In this document: piece by piece, positions 34,886-43,888 of the stretch
How positions within the stretch are numbered: position 1 is the first letter of the stretch
How the letters are laid out: each line of letters opens with the position of its first letter
Origin: Pantoea coffeiphila
GTDB taxonomy: Bacteria; Pseudomonadota; Gammaproteobacteria; Enterobacterales; Enterobacteriaceae
Length of the DNA stretch: 64,000 nucleotides
Reading direction: 5' to 3'
Assembly (NCBI RefSeq): GCF_016909495.1
Contig: NZ_JAFBFW010000004.1
Location: forward strand, 558,001-622,000
Program-made: the position numbers and the translations under genes
The notes under the pieces: generated by a model
Told to the model about the DNA's origin: nothing
Seen by the model: only the letters and a program-made list of their open reading frames with translations
The model's database searches: none

Positions 34886-37003
34886 TTACTCAGCCGTCAT
34901 TGGCTGGGAAAGATCGATAATCCTGTCGGCGCTTTCAATGGTCGAAGGACGGTGCGCCACGATGATACGCGTGATATTCAGCGCGACGATCGACGCATTA
35001 ATCATCTTTTCGTTATTAACATCAAGGTGGCTGGTCGCTTCATCCATAAACAGCACATTGGGTTTCTGGTACAGCGCGCGTGCAATCAGCAGGCGCTGTT
35101 TCTGGCCGCCGGAGATCCCGCCCCCCAGCTCGCCGATCATCGTTTCGTATCCCATCGGCATCATCATGATTTCATGGTGAATATTGCACTTCATCGCGCA
35201 CTCCATCACCAGTTCCATATCCTGCTCATCATCGAAACCGGCAATGTTATCGGCTATCGAGCCGGAAAACAGGCGGTCTTCCTGCAGAACACAGGCGGTA
35301 CTGGCGCGGAAGTTATTGATACCGATTTTATTCACGTCAAAACCGCCGATAAATATTTCGCCGCTGTCCGGCTGCAGCAGGCCAGACATCACTTTTAACA
35401 AGGTGGTTTTCCCAATGCCGGAGGTGCCGATCAGCGCCACGGATTCGCCGGGGGCAATGGCGATATTCACATTGGAGAAAATCGGTTTTGACAGTGCATC
35501 GTACTGATAGCTGACGTTCTTAATCTCCAGAGAGACGCCAACGTTCTCGTCAAACACTTTGCGCGCCGGCAGTTCTTTTTCCGGCTCGCTGTAGGCAATT
35601 TCGGAAATACGTTCGTTATGTAATGACAGCATCCTCAGCTGGATAGTCAGGTTAATCAACGATGAGGCCCGATCGGCAAACTGCCCGCGGTAGGCGTTGA
35701 AGGCCATAAACATCCCAAGAGTCATGTTGTTCTCTATCACCATCATCGCCCCCAGCCACAGAATTACCACCTGATCGAGGGAGTTGATAAAGCTATTCAC
35801 CCCGCCGAACATCATGTCGAATTTCGTCTGCCGTAAGGTGGCGTTACTGGCATCAATGTTGGTATTCAGCCAGTGCTGAGAACGCCGGTGCTTCAGGTTG
35901 AGGGATTTGATCGTCGCAATGCCGTACAGCGACTCCATAAAATGCGATCCTGAGCGCGCACGCTTAACGATCAGCTCCTCGTTGATCGCGCGATAGAATT
36001 TGTAGGTCGACAGGCGGATCAGGATGTAGCAGAGGGTAAAACCCAGCACCACCAGCACCAGCCAGCCGCCGTACAGGGTCAGCATTACCAGCAGTCCGAC
36101 AGCCATAATGGTATCCATAATGCCGGTGACAATACTGCTGGTGAAGGTTGAACGGATGGTATCCAGCGAGCTGAAGCGCGACTGAATATCCCCCAGTTTC
36201 CGCTTTTCAAAGAACGAGAGCTGTAGACTAAGCAGGTGATCGAAGAAGCTGGTCTTCCACTGAATATCGGTATAGGTATCCAGCTTGAGCGACACCCACG
36301 CGCGGATCATACTGACAAAGGTTTTGAAGATGGTGAAGAAGATCAGCCCGATACAGATCACCAGCAGCAGGTTGTGATCGCGGGGCGGGATCACATGGTC
36401 GGTGACCATCTGAGTACCCATCGGCAGCAGCAGGTTAACCATTTCAATGACGATCGACAGCATAAAAATTTTGGTTAACGCCGGCTTCAGCCCGACGATG
36501 CTGTGCATCAGATCCGCCAGACTGATCCGCGATCGCAGCGTCTCTTTCTTAAAGTGGCTGTCGGGCCAGACTTCTAAGGCGATGCCGGAAAAGTTTTCGG
36601 ACATCTCCTTCTTCTGCACCACTCGTCTGCCCATCGCCGGATCGTTAATCACATAGCGATTACCTTTTACCGCCACCAGCACCACAAAGTGATTCAGCGA
36701 CCAGTGCAGCACGCAGGGCAGCCTGAGCTCTTTTATCTCCTCCAGCTCAAGGGACAGCGCGCGGCTTTTCATCCCCACCTCGCGGGCAACTTTATCCAGT
36801 ACGTTCAGGGTGGCTCCCTGCGAGGAAGATCCGTAGCGATTGCGGAAGTTAAACAGATCGATATCTTTACCGTAGTAGCCGCAAATCATTGCCAGACAGG
36901 AATTACCGCATTCCGTGGCCTCGGACTGAATAATCACCGGAACCTTACTGCGGATTGAAAAATTAATGCGTTTATAAATCTGATCAAGTACGTTTTTATT
37001 CAT
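34886..37003 (-). CDS. Peptidase C39 ABC exporter (CvaB/MchF-like)
   Basis: 705 residues. The N-terminal C39 peptidase (about 22-150) has Gln26, Cys32 (QSEATECGNSCL), His105 (SLNHFVVL) and Asp121 (INDPAMG), so it should be active and cut after a double-glycine leader. A six-helix membrane domain follows (about 170-450). The ABC domain has Walker A GTSGIGKTT, signature ISGGQKQR, Walker B VLFMDEATSHLD and H-loop VAHRPS. Such proteins export class II microcins and bacteriocins through TolC. ATG 37003 has AAGGGA eight bases upstream and overlaps the adaptor gene by 8 bp. No substrate gene with a GG leader was found in the flanks. Confidence 0.93.
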   Translation of the reverse strand: MNKNVLDQIYKRINFSIRSKVPVIIQSEATECGNSCLAMICGYYGKDIDLFNFRNRYGSSSQGATLNVLDKVAREVGMKSRALSLELEEIKELRLPCVLHWSLNHFVVLVAVKGNRYVINDPAMGRRVVQKKEMSENFSGIALEVWPDSHFKKETLRSRISLADLMHSIVGLKPALTKIFMLSIVIEMVNLLLPMGTQMVTDHVIPPRDHNLLLVICIGLIFFTIFKTFVSMIRAWVSLKLDTYTDIQWKTSFFDHLLSLQLSFFEKRKLGDIQSRFSSLDTIRSTFTSSIVTGIMDTIMAVGLLVMLTLYGGWLVLVVLGFTLCYILIRLSTYKFYRAINEELIVKRARSGSHFMESLYGIATIKSLNLKHRRSQHWLNTNIDASNATLRQTKFDMMFGGVNSFINSLDQVVILWLGAMMVIENNMTLGMFMAFNAYRGQFADRASSLINLTIQLRMLSLHNERISEIAYSEPEKELPARKVFDENVGVSLEIKNVSYQYDALSKPIFSNVNIAIAPGESVALIGTSGIGKTTLLKVMSGLLQPDSGEIFIGGFDVNKIGINNFRASTACVLQEDRLFSGSIADNIAGFDDEQDMELVMECAMKCNIHHEIMMMPMGYETMIGELGGGISGGQKQRLLIARALYQKPNVLFMDEATSHLDVNNEKMINASIVALNITRIIVAHRPSTIESADRIIDLSQPMTAE

Positions 37004-38279
37004 CACCCGGTCCCTTTAGGCTTTGCACAATTTTATATACTGGCGAGAACAACCACATGTAGAGCGGGCGCTCCTCCATAAACACCACGCTCCTCGCCTT
37101 CAGGCCGTTGGCGAGCACTAATTTTCTTTCCTTATAGATAAACTCTTTGTCTTTAATATCCACGATGGTTTTATACAGCGTGACCGGGGAATCGGAGTTC
37201 GCGGCAGGATTATTGAGATCGCTTAACTCCCTGCGGGTGGCGGGCATGGACGAGATCGAGATGATTTTTCCGGAAAACTGACCGAATTTATCGGAAGGGA
37301 ACGCGTCGTAGCGGATATTGACCACATCCCCGGGTTTGACATACGGCAGGCTGGTATCAGGCAGCCACAGCATCAGATAATACTTCACGCCGTGGGTCTG
37401 TTTAATCTGTGCCAGGCTGCTGCCGGCTTCTACCATCTGTCCTGGCGTGGCGGCAATCGACTCCAGACGACCATCAATGGAGGATTTGATCATAATCGTA
37501 CCGTTGGCGCTGTTTTCCACCAGTTGGGTACGATAGTCATTCAGCTGATTGTACTGGCTGGAGATTTGGTTATCGATATCCGACGATTTCACCGTCAGGT
37601 CACTGCGTAACTGAGTGATTTGCAATTCCAGCTGCATCTTTTGCGAGGACAAAGACTGGTAGGTATTCTGCTGCTGGACATACAGCGAGTGCTGACCGTT
37701 GTACTGATCTTTGGTGATTAATCCCTGTTTAAGATAGCCGCTGTAGCCCTCCAGCGTGCGCTCCATATCCGCCAGGCCGCGCCTTGCCGCCACCAGCATA
37801 TCATCCGTCTCTTTGAGTGAATTTTCATAACGCGTAATCTGCTGCTGGGTGGTTTTAAGAAAATCTTCCTTATTTTCTTTCAGCTTCCCGATGATCTCTT
37901 CCGCATTGGTGATCTTTTCCTGCACCATGGAAATACTGGCATCGCTAACGTTACCGACGCTGGTTGTCCTGGATACATCCAGCTCGAACAGCACGGTTCC
38001 CCTGGTGACGGTATCCCCTACCTGAACAAACTGTCGCAGGATGAATCCCTGCTGCGGTGAAGAGATATTCAACGGATGGGGTAAGGTAATGACCTCTCCG
38101 TCAACATCAATACGCTGGGTAAAACTGAAGAAACACAGTATGGCAATCGCAAGTGCCAGAAATGTCAGGCAGCACGCGGTAATAACAACGGATGAAACGC
38201 CCCTCAGTAAAATGACCCGACCGTTCCAGTAACTTTTCTGGTGGTCTACGGCTTCCTGCCTGAATAATTTTCGACTCAT
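36996..38279 (-). CDS. HlyD/CvaA-type membrane fusion protein
   Basis: 427 residues. A cytoplasmic N-tail, a transmembrane helix (about 27-51), a biotinyl-lipoyl half (PLNISSPQQGFILRQFVQVGDTVTRGTVLFELD), a long coiled-coil hairpin (about 110-240) and a beta-barrel C-terminal part. It is the periplasmic adaptor that links the C39 ABC exporter to TolC. ATG 38279 overlaps by one base the stop of a 27-codon ORF upstream. Confidence 0.93.
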   Translation of the reverse strand: MSRKLFRQEAVDHQKSYWNGRVILLRGVSSVVITACCLTFLALAIAILCFFSFTQRIDVDGEVITLPHPLNISSPQQGFILRQFVQVGDTVTRGTVLFELDVSRTTSVGNVSDASISMVQEKITNAEEIIGKLKENKEDFLKTTQQQITRYENSLKETDDMLVAARRGLADMERTLEGYSGYLKQGLITKDQYNGQHSLYVQQQNTYQSLSSQKMQLELQITQLRSDLTVKSSDIDNQISSQYNQLNDYRTQLVENSANGTIMIKSSIDGRLESIAATPGQMVEAGSSLAQIKQTHGVKYYLMLWLPDTSLPYVKPGDVVNIRYDAFPSDKFGQFSGKIISISSMPATRRELSDLNNPAANSDSPVTLYKTIVDIKDKEFIYKERKLVLANGLKARSVVFMEERPLYMWLFSPVYKIVQSLKGPGDE

Positions 38280-38362
38280 TAACACTCAACCTTGATTTTA
38301 AGAATTTCCGAATCCTTCGGTTTGCAGTCAATATTAACCGGATAACACAGTAGTTTCCCCAT
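38279..38362 (-). CDS. 27-residue Cys-containing peptide coupled to the exporter
   Basis: ATG 38362 opens a 27-codon frame (MGKLLCYPVNIDCKPKDSEI..., ends KVEC) with three Cys (6, 13, 27). Its TAA overlaps the adaptor ATG by one base (TAATG), which suggests translational coupling. It has no GG leader motif and no canonical Shine-Dalgarno; AGGA ten bases upstream lies inside a hairpin. It may be a leader peptide, a secreted peptide or chance. No homologue is known to me. Confidence 0.35.
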   Translation of the reverse strand: MGKLLCYPVNIDCKPKDSEILKIKVEC

Positions 38363-38363
38363 C

Positions 38364-38427
38364 AAAAAAGCATCCTAAAAGCCAATTAACGCCTGCTTCA
38401 GGATGGTTAATTTACCGAAATATTATA
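38364..38427 (-). promoter_or_regulatory. Promoter -10 and 5' hairpin of the exporter operon
   Basis: On the minus strand TATAAT lies at 38427-38422. About 16 bp downstream begins a hairpin: CATCCTGAAGC (38405-38395) with GCTTTTAGGATG (38382-38371), followed by TTTTTT (38369-38364). The T run ends one base before the 27-codon ORF. It may be a terminator/attenuator or a structure that hides the AGGA ribosome-binding site. Confidence 0.45.
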
Positions 38428-38502
38428 TTTAACTTGACTAGCAAATAGAAATGCATCCCTTCCACAAGATTTAAAAATCGTTCATTTGAATAAGGACATC
38501 GT

Positions 38503-38646
38503 ATGGTTCAGTTTTTGTGGGGCGTGAATGATATGCCTCCCTTCCCCCGTTTACAAGTCAGGCAAAAATACTTCTGCATAAATAATAATATATCCATAAA
38601 CACGCTATTGAACGAGACGGTTAGAAACACCTGCGCAGATTTTTAA
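38503..38646 (+). CDS. Possible 47-residue small ORF
   Basis: ATG with AAGGA seven bases upstream opens 47 codons (MVQFLWGVNDMPPFPRLQVR...). Two Cys, no signal peptide, no GG motif. No family recognised. The good ribosome-binding site is the only support, and the surrounding DNA is AT-rich. Confidence 0.2.
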   Translation: MVQFLWGVNDMPPFPRLQVRQKYFCINNNISINTLLNETVRNTCADF

Positions 38647-38764
38647 TTAACGCAAAAAACACATTGTTAACAATTAAGGTAAAACATCGAAAACCTCGTG
38701 AGATTTATCCCAATTCATCAGAGGATGAAATTGGGATAATGGTATTCGCCACAATGGATAACGG

Positions 38765-40210
38765 TTACTCCCCTTTTGCTGTCGGCTTAATCTGCCGCGC
38801 CTGGGATGCTTTTCCGCTAAGCAAAACATATCTTTTTTGCAGCCGATCGAGGGCCATCTCAACCTGCCTGTGCTGTAAATCCGGCGAATCCGCTTCAAGC
38901 TGGCGCAGCAGTTCCTCAACGGGCGGTACGCGGTTAAAATCCTGAGTGATGGCAAAAACGTCTGATTTCAGTTGGCTGACGGTCATGTATTTACCGCGCT
39001 TTTCATCCAGACCGTTCAGCCGCTCGGCCAACTGCTGCAGCTTGAGCATTCCCTGATGCCAGTTACTCAGCGCCGCCAGCGGTACCGCATTGTTTTCCAT
39101 CTGCTGCTGCCACGTCTGCTGCATCTGTAACACCGCAGGATTACCCGGCCACAGCGCCAAGCCCTCAGTCATTAATTGCTGACTGTACTGCTCCGGCCAG
39201 CCCGGCGGCAGCGACATTAACCACTTAAGCTGCTTCTGCATCTTATCCGTATGGCGATCCGCCTGCGGCGCGGACTGCCGAAGTTCACTCAGCTGTTGCT
39301 CCGTCAGCCGCTCGGGCAATGGCGTCAACGAGACTGAGAATTGCTGATGTGCCGCAGAAGGCCGGGTAAAACTGTGCCAGCCCCACAGCAGCAGCCCACC
39401 TATCAGCAGCGCGCTGGCCATCCCGGCGAGAAATGCGCGCCGCGAGCGGCCTCGGGACAGCTTACCGTCAGGGCGCAAGGCGACGGGGAGCGGCCCGGAA
39501 TCGCCAGTTGATGTGCCATTCAAAGCGCCCGGATACGTATCTGAGCGCTCACCTGCCGAGCCAGCGGCCTCAGAAGGCGCTGGATGCACGACGTAAATAC
39601 GCGGACCGGATGCGGCAAGGCTCTCCATCGATTCTGAAATAACAGCCTGCGGAGGAAGTATCACCGGCGACTCGGGGATTTCAGCATGCGGCGCATTCTC
39701 AAGACGGGTAATTGCCTGCCCGACCAGCTGCTGTAAGGCATCCAGCCGGCTGGCCTGCTTCAGCTCATGCCGCGCCAGCACCTCCATCAGTGCGTTCAGG
39801 CTTTTTTCGGTCTGATAGAGCAGAGGCAAATCGTCGCGATCCACCAGCGGCAGCGTTCGAAAGGCTTTCTGCAATCGCTGATTCATCGCGGTAATTATTT
39901 CCATCCGGTTATGTGTGCTGCCGGGCCACATCACTGACCACTGATAGGTACTTAACGCATTTATCAGCGCCAGACCTTCATTCATGCCCGCCAGCCCGGC
40001 AAGATGCGTTCGTGCCAACAGATACCAGGCGGCAGTCTGTAGTTCAACACCGTTGCTTTCGAACAGTTTCAGGCAAAGGGATTCCGCATATTTCCAGTCC
40101 ACATCGGGCCGGGCGGGATGAGACAGCTTCATTAATTCTTCACGCAGCGAAATATAATCCGAAAGCGCACGCGGATCGCTGCCTGTTCTGAGATGTTTGT
40201 CCTTTTTCAC
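38765..40210 (-). CDS. Orphan TssA/VasL-like type VI secretion protein (ImpA_N domain)
   Basis: 481 residues. N-terminal ImpA_N domain (about 15-120, with WKYAESLCLKLFESNGVELQTAAWYLLARTHLAGL split over that stretch), a linker, one transmembrane helix (about 258-277, after RGRSRRAFLAG), and a C-terminal VasL-like helical part. In Vibrio and enterobacterial T6SS, VasL/TagA-type proteins cap or anchor the sheath. There is no T6SS cluster beside it. The start appears to be GTG 40210 with GATGGA upstream; other starts are possible. Confidence 0.8.
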   Translation of the reverse strand: MKKDKHLRTGSDPRALSDYISLREELMKLSHPARPDVDWKYAESLCLKLFESNGVELQTAAWYLLARTHLAGLAGMNEGLALINALSTYQWSVMWPGSTHNRMEIITAMNQRLQKAFRTLPLVDRDDLPLLYQTEKSLNALMEVLARHELKQASRLDALQQLVGQAITRLENAPHAEIPESPVILPPQAVISESMESLAASGPRIYVVHPAPSEAAGSAGERSDTYPGALNGTSTGDSGPLPVALRPDGKLSRGRSRRAFLAGMASALLIGGLLLWGWHSFTRPSAAHQQFSVSLTPLPERLTEQQLSELRQSAPQADRHTDKMQKQLKWLMSLPPGWPEQYSQQLMTEGLALWPGNPAVLQMQQTWQQQMENNAVPLAALSNWHQGMLKLQQLAERLNGLDEKRGKYMTVSQLKSDVFAITQDFNRVPPVEELLRQLEADSPDLQHRQVEMALDRLQKRYVLLSGKASQARQIKPTAKGE

Positions 40211-40745
40211 CAGTTTTGTTCCATCAAATATAGGGAGGATTCATAGCCGGGTTGCTACTGGATTAATTTAACATCAATAATCTGGCAATGCTCGAATTTG
40301 CTGCCACCGGTAAAAAGTCTTAAGCCACGGTAACATTCCAATAACGAACCGGAATAAGATGGCTAATATTTATTGTGATAAGGAAGACAAAAACACACCC
40401 TGTTTTAGATGGCTATAATTCCACATCGATAAATGAAAATTGAAAAGCCAAATGACTGACCTCCGCACTATTTTCATATTCATTCATCGCCACCTTTCTT
40501 ATTGCCCTCTGTTTCTACTTAATCCAGCAACGTTACCCGAACGTCTGGCTGAATTGCGCCATCACAACCGCCACAGATGCCGGTTCAATACTCCCGATGC
40601 AACAATGTAATAATGACGAAAATCAAAAATGCTGAGAGTGGCTGAGAATGGAGAATTTCTTGCCCGATTTCTGCGATTTTATGAATTTTTGTGTTCGGAC
40701 GGAGCGATATACTTTTTTAATCGAACACACAACAGGGTTAATACA
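40211..40745. other. Long divergent spacer between VasL-like and HAD genes
   Basis: 535 bp. It should carry the promoters of both genes. A plus-strand frame at 40460-40627 reads as a hydrophobic peptide but has no start codon and follows a stop directly; another 52-codon frame at 40451 has no ribosome-binding site. No repeats or RNA seen. Confidence 0.4.
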
Positions 40746-41411
40746 ATGATTTTTAAGCCAAAATTTATCAGTTTTGATTGTTACGGCACGCTTATTAATT
40801 TTGAAATGGGGCCGACCGCAAAGGGACTTTTTGCCGGGCGCGTTGCGGAGCAGCAGATGCCCGCCTTTCTCGACAGCTTCCGCTTTTATCGTCTGGATGA
40901 AGTGTTAGGTGACTGGAAGCCGTTTTTGCAGGTGGTCGAAAATGCCATCCAGCGGGCATGCCGGGCGCATAACGTTGAATACCGTTCCTCCGACGCGCTG
41001 GCGCTGTATAACGCGGTGAAAACCTGGCAGCCTCATCCTCACGTCGTCGAAACGCTGGAGCGGATTGCCCGGCATATCCCTCTGGTGATCCTGTCGAATT
41101 CGATGGTCGACCTTATTCCACACAGCATCGCCCACCTTAAAGCCCCCTTCCACGCCGTCTATACCGCAGAAGAGGCGCGTGCCTACAAACCGCGCGCGCA
41201 GATCTTCGAATACATGTTCGATCGGCTGGGCTGTGGGCCGGAAGAGATGATGCACTGCTCTTCCAGCTTCCGCTATGACCTGATGACGGCCTGCGATCTT
41301 GGCTTTATGGCGAAGGCATTTATCGATCGCGGACATGAACCCAGCGTTGACGGTTACGACGTCAGCCGGATAACCGATTTCCGTCAGCTTGCTGGCCTGC
41401 TGGGCCTGTGA
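40746..41411 (+). CDS. HAD superfamily hydrolase, haloacid dehalogenase type II-like
   Basis: 221 residues. Motif I FDCYGTLI with the nucleophile Asp at residue 10, motif II ILSNS, motif III Lys in AYKPR, and a motif IV-like SSSFRYDLMTACDLGF. This is the fold of L-2-haloacid dehalogenases and some phosphatases. Being first in a cluster with a kinase and a phospho-lyase, it might work on a phosphorylated intermediate; that is inference. ATG 40746 was chosen; 39 upstream in-frame codons lack homology. Confidence 0.9.
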   Translation: MIFKPKFISFDCYGTLINFEMGPTAKGLFAGRVAEQQMPAFLDSFRFYRLDEVLGDWKPFLQVVENAIQRACRAHNVEYRSSDALALYNAVKTWQPHPHVVETLERIARHIPLVILSNSMVDLIPHSIAHLKAPFHAVYTAEEARAYKPRAQIFEYMFDRLGCGPEEMMHCSSSFRYDLMTACDLGFMAKAFIDRGHEPSVDGYDVSRITDFRQLAGLLGL

Positions 41412-41449
41412 TCCTTACCGGGAAACCGTATGGCGAAGAGAGGAATATG

Positions 41450-42514
41450 ATGTTGAAAGAACATTCGACCGGGGCTGCCGCACTCAATACTGCAGCGCCC
41501 GCCGTCTCTCTTTCAGAGATACAGTCGGTGGTGGCTGCTCGGTATGGTATCGAGGGCACGGCCCGGTTACTGACCGCCGAACGCGATCAGAACTGCTGCA
41601 TCGAACAGGAAAACGGGAACCGCTATGTCTTTAAGATCAGCAATCCATCTGAATCTGCATCAGTTGTAGATTTCCAGATTGCTGCCTTAAACCATATTGC
41701 AGGCGCCTCACCGGATCTGCCCATCCCGCGCGTCGTGCCGACGCTGGCCGGTCGTTCCTGTGAAAATGTAACGTGGCGTGACGGATCGATTACCCTCGTA
41801 CGCATGCTGAGCTATCTGGATGGGGTACAGATAAAGGAAACGGAACGTACGCCCGGGCAGCGTCGCTCCATGGCAACCTGCCTGGCCCAGCTCAATCTGG
41901 CTTTGCACGGATTCTCGCATTCTGCTGCCAGCCACGATCTGCTGTGGAACGTCTCGGCAGCTCATCGCCTCAACGAGCAGTTGGAAAGCGTCATCCATCC
42001 CGATCGCCGCAGGCTTGCCGAAGAGTTTATGAGGCGTTTTAAGCAGCATGTTCTGCCCTCTCTTCCCGCGCTCAGATCTCAGGTGATACATAACGATTTC
42101 CACCTCTATAACGTCCTCGTCGCCCCGGAAGAGCCGGATCGCATCAGCGGGATTATTGATTTCGGCGATCTGTTATACGCGCCGCTGGTTGGCGAAGTGG
42201 CTACCGCGGCGGCTTTCCATATGACGGGCTGTGCCGATCCGTTCGAAGGGCCTGCCGAATTCGTGGGAGCCTATCATCGCACGCTGGCACTTACCGAGCC
42301 TGAGCAGGAGATCGTGACCGACCTGATGGCAACCCGCCATCTTATTACCGCCCTGATTTCGGAGTGGCGCGCTGCGCGCTACCCCCATAATCGCGACTAT
42401 ATCCTGCGCCACAATCCCGCCGCCTGGGAAGCCCTGGCACAAATGGCAGAGATTTCCCGCAATAGCGTGCGCGATCGGCTGCTGTCTGAAATTCGAAATG
42501 GGAGAAATAAATGA
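41450..42514 (+). CDS. APH-fold small-molecule kinase (amino-alcohol/hydroxylysine kinase type)
   Basis: 354 residues of the aminoglycoside phosphotransferase fold. Brenner motif VIHNDFHLYNVLV (catalytic Asp in HNDFH) and the metal-binding IIDFGDLLYAP are intact. It overlaps the downstream PLP gene as ATGA. Genes of this fold next to AGXT2L-type phospho-lyases act as hydroxylysine or amino-alcohol kinases. I use ATG 41450 (six bases from AGAGG); the adjoining ATG 41447 is equally possible. A GTG start at 41408 is less likely. Confidence 0.85.
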   Translation: MLKEHSTGAAALNTAAPAVSLSEIQSVVAARYGIEGTARLLTAERDQNCCIEQENGNRYVFKISNPSESASVVDFQIAALNHIAGASPDLPIPRVVPTLAGRSCENVTWRDGSITLVRMLSYLDGVQIKETERTPGQRRSMATCLAQLNLALHGFSHSAASHDLLWNVSAAHRLNEQLESVIHPDRRRLAEEFMRRFKQHVLPSLPALRSQVIHNDFHLYNVLVAPEEPDRISGIIDFGDLLYAPLVGEVATAAAFHMTGCADPFEGPAEFVGAYHRTLALTEPEQEIVTDLMATRHLITALISEWRAARYPHNRDYILRHNPAAWEALAQMAEISRNSVRDRLLSEIRNGRNK

Positions 42515-43881
42515 AAAGCACCACAGATCTGAATATGGTGAATGCGTACATCCCCGGTCGTGCTGACGTCGGCGCGTTGACCGCCGAAATGATCCAGCGC
42601 CGTGATGCGCTACTGGGCCCGGCCTACCGTCTGATGTATGAACATCCTCTGCATATTGTGCGCGGCGAAGGCGCATGGTTGATTGATGCCGATGGCCGCC
42701 GCTTCCTGGACGTCTACAACAACGTGACCTCACTGGGCCATTGCCACCCTGCGGTCAGCGAGGCGATTTGCCGGCAGGTTCAGACCCTGGCGACCAATAC
42801 TCGCTATCTGCACGACACGATCCTTGAACTGGCCGAGCGTCTGCTGGCGACGGTTCCAGAAACCTCACTGGCTCACCTGATGCTGACCTGTACGGGCAGC
42901 GAAGCGAACGACCTCGCGTACCGCATCGCTAAGATGCGCACCGGCGGCAGCGGGATTATCGTCACCGAAACGGCCTACCATGGCATTACCGACGCGGTTT
43001 CTCAGTTCTCACCGTCGCTCGGCACCTCGGTTGACCTCGGCCCTCACGTACGGCTGATCCCCGCCCCCTGCCATTATCATGCTGAAGGCGTCGATCTGAA
43101 TGAACGCTTCACGCAGGATGTTGAAGCCGCCATCGCCGATTTGCAGCGCCACGGTATTAAGCCCGCTATGCTGATTGTCGATTCGCTCTTCACCAGTGAC
43201 GGTATTCTTCCGGGTCCGGCAGGCTTTCTGAAAGGTGCCGTTGAGGCGATTAAACGCGCTGGCGGTCTGTTTATTGCCGACGAGGTACAGCCTGGATTTG
43301 GACGAACGGGTGAACATATGTGGGGCTTCCAGCGCCACGGCGTTATTCCAGACATCGTTACCCTGGGCAAACCGATGGGCAACGGCCAGCCGATTGCCGG
43401 TCTGTTGGCCACTGCCGACGTGCTGGAAGAATTCGGCCAGCGCTCCCGATACTTCAATACCTTTGCAGGCAATACCGTCTCCTGCGCTGCGGCCTTAGCC
43501 GTATTACAGACCATCGAACGTGAGGGGCTGATAGACCATGCCCGCAAGGTGGGTAAGGTTCTGCTGGATGGTATTATCGAACTTCAGGCGCGGCATCCGG
43601 CAATTGGCGACGTACGTGGCGCCGGTCTTTTCGTCGGCGTGGAGCTGGTATCCGATCGCCTCGCGCGTACCCCGGATCGCTGGCTGACCAGCCAGGTAGT
43701 GAACCGGATGCGCCAGCAGGGGATACTGCTAAGCGCCTGCGCAAAAGGGCACAACGTGCTCAAAATTCGCCCACCGCTGATCCTGAGCGAGGAGCAGGCG
43801 GCCATGGTCATCAGGGCGCTTGACCAGGCGCTGACGGAAGCCGCTGCCGCTCGCACCGGGCAGTTAAATCCTGTGGTATAG
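42511..43881 (+). CDS. Class III PLP enzyme, probable amino-alcohol O-phosphate phospho-lyase
   Basis: 456 residues, class III aminotransferase fold. The PLP Lys287 sits in DIVTLGKPMGNGQPIAG, and Asp257 in FIADEVQPGFGRTG. GKPMGNG(x)P instead of the usual omega-transaminase motif, together with YFNTFAGNTVSCA, IGDVRGAGLFVG and NVLKIRPP, is very close to human ethanolamine-phosphate and phosphohydroxylysine phospho-lyases (ETNPPL/PHYKPL). These split O-phosphorylated amino alcohols into aldehyde, ammonia and phosphate. The 4-bp overlap with an APH-fold kinase gives a complete kinase plus lyase pathway. A true aminotransferase cannot be excluded. Confidence 0.85.
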   Translation: MKSTTDLNMVNAYIPGRADVGALTAEMIQRRDALLGPAYRLMYEHPLHIVRGEGAWLIDADGRRFLDVYNNVTSLGHCHPAVSEAICRQVQTLATNTRYLHDTILELAERLLATVPETSLAHLMLTCTGSEANDLAYRIAKMRTGGSGIIVTETAYHGITDAVSQFSPSLGTSVDLGPHVRLIPAPCHYHAEGVDLNERFTQDVEAAIADLQRHGIKPAMLIVDSLFTSDGILPGPAGFLKGAVEAIKRAGGLFIADEVQPGFGRTGEHMWGFQRHGVIPDIVTLGKPMGNGQPIAGLLATADVLEEFGQRSRYFNTFAGNTVSCAAALAVLQTIEREGLIDHARKVGKVLLDGIIELQARHPAIGDVRGAGLFVGVELVSDRLARTPDRWLTSQVVNRMRQQGILLSACAKGHNVLKIRPPLILSEEQAAMVIRALDQALTEAAAARTGQLNPVV

Positions 43882-43888
43882 TCCTTCT

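Larger units (their letters stand above)
38363..38764. other. AT-rich region between exporter operon and VasL-like gene
   Basis: 402 bp. Apart from the hairpin/promoter at 38364-38427 and the 47-codon plus-strand frame at 38503-38646, I see no gene. I searched both strands by eye for a short ORF with a double-glycine leader and found none. Confidence 0.5.

Noticed and set aside
38440..38620. Minus-strand frame MDILLFMQKYFCLTCKRGKGG (29 codons) as a microcin precursor
   Set aside because: It has a Gly-Gly pair, but no leader pattern or ribosome-binding site, and the peptide after the pair is only 8 residues.
40451..40632. Two short plus-strand frames, one hydrophobic, upstream of the HAD gene
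   Set aside because: One lacks a start codon and the other a ribosome-binding site; no known family.
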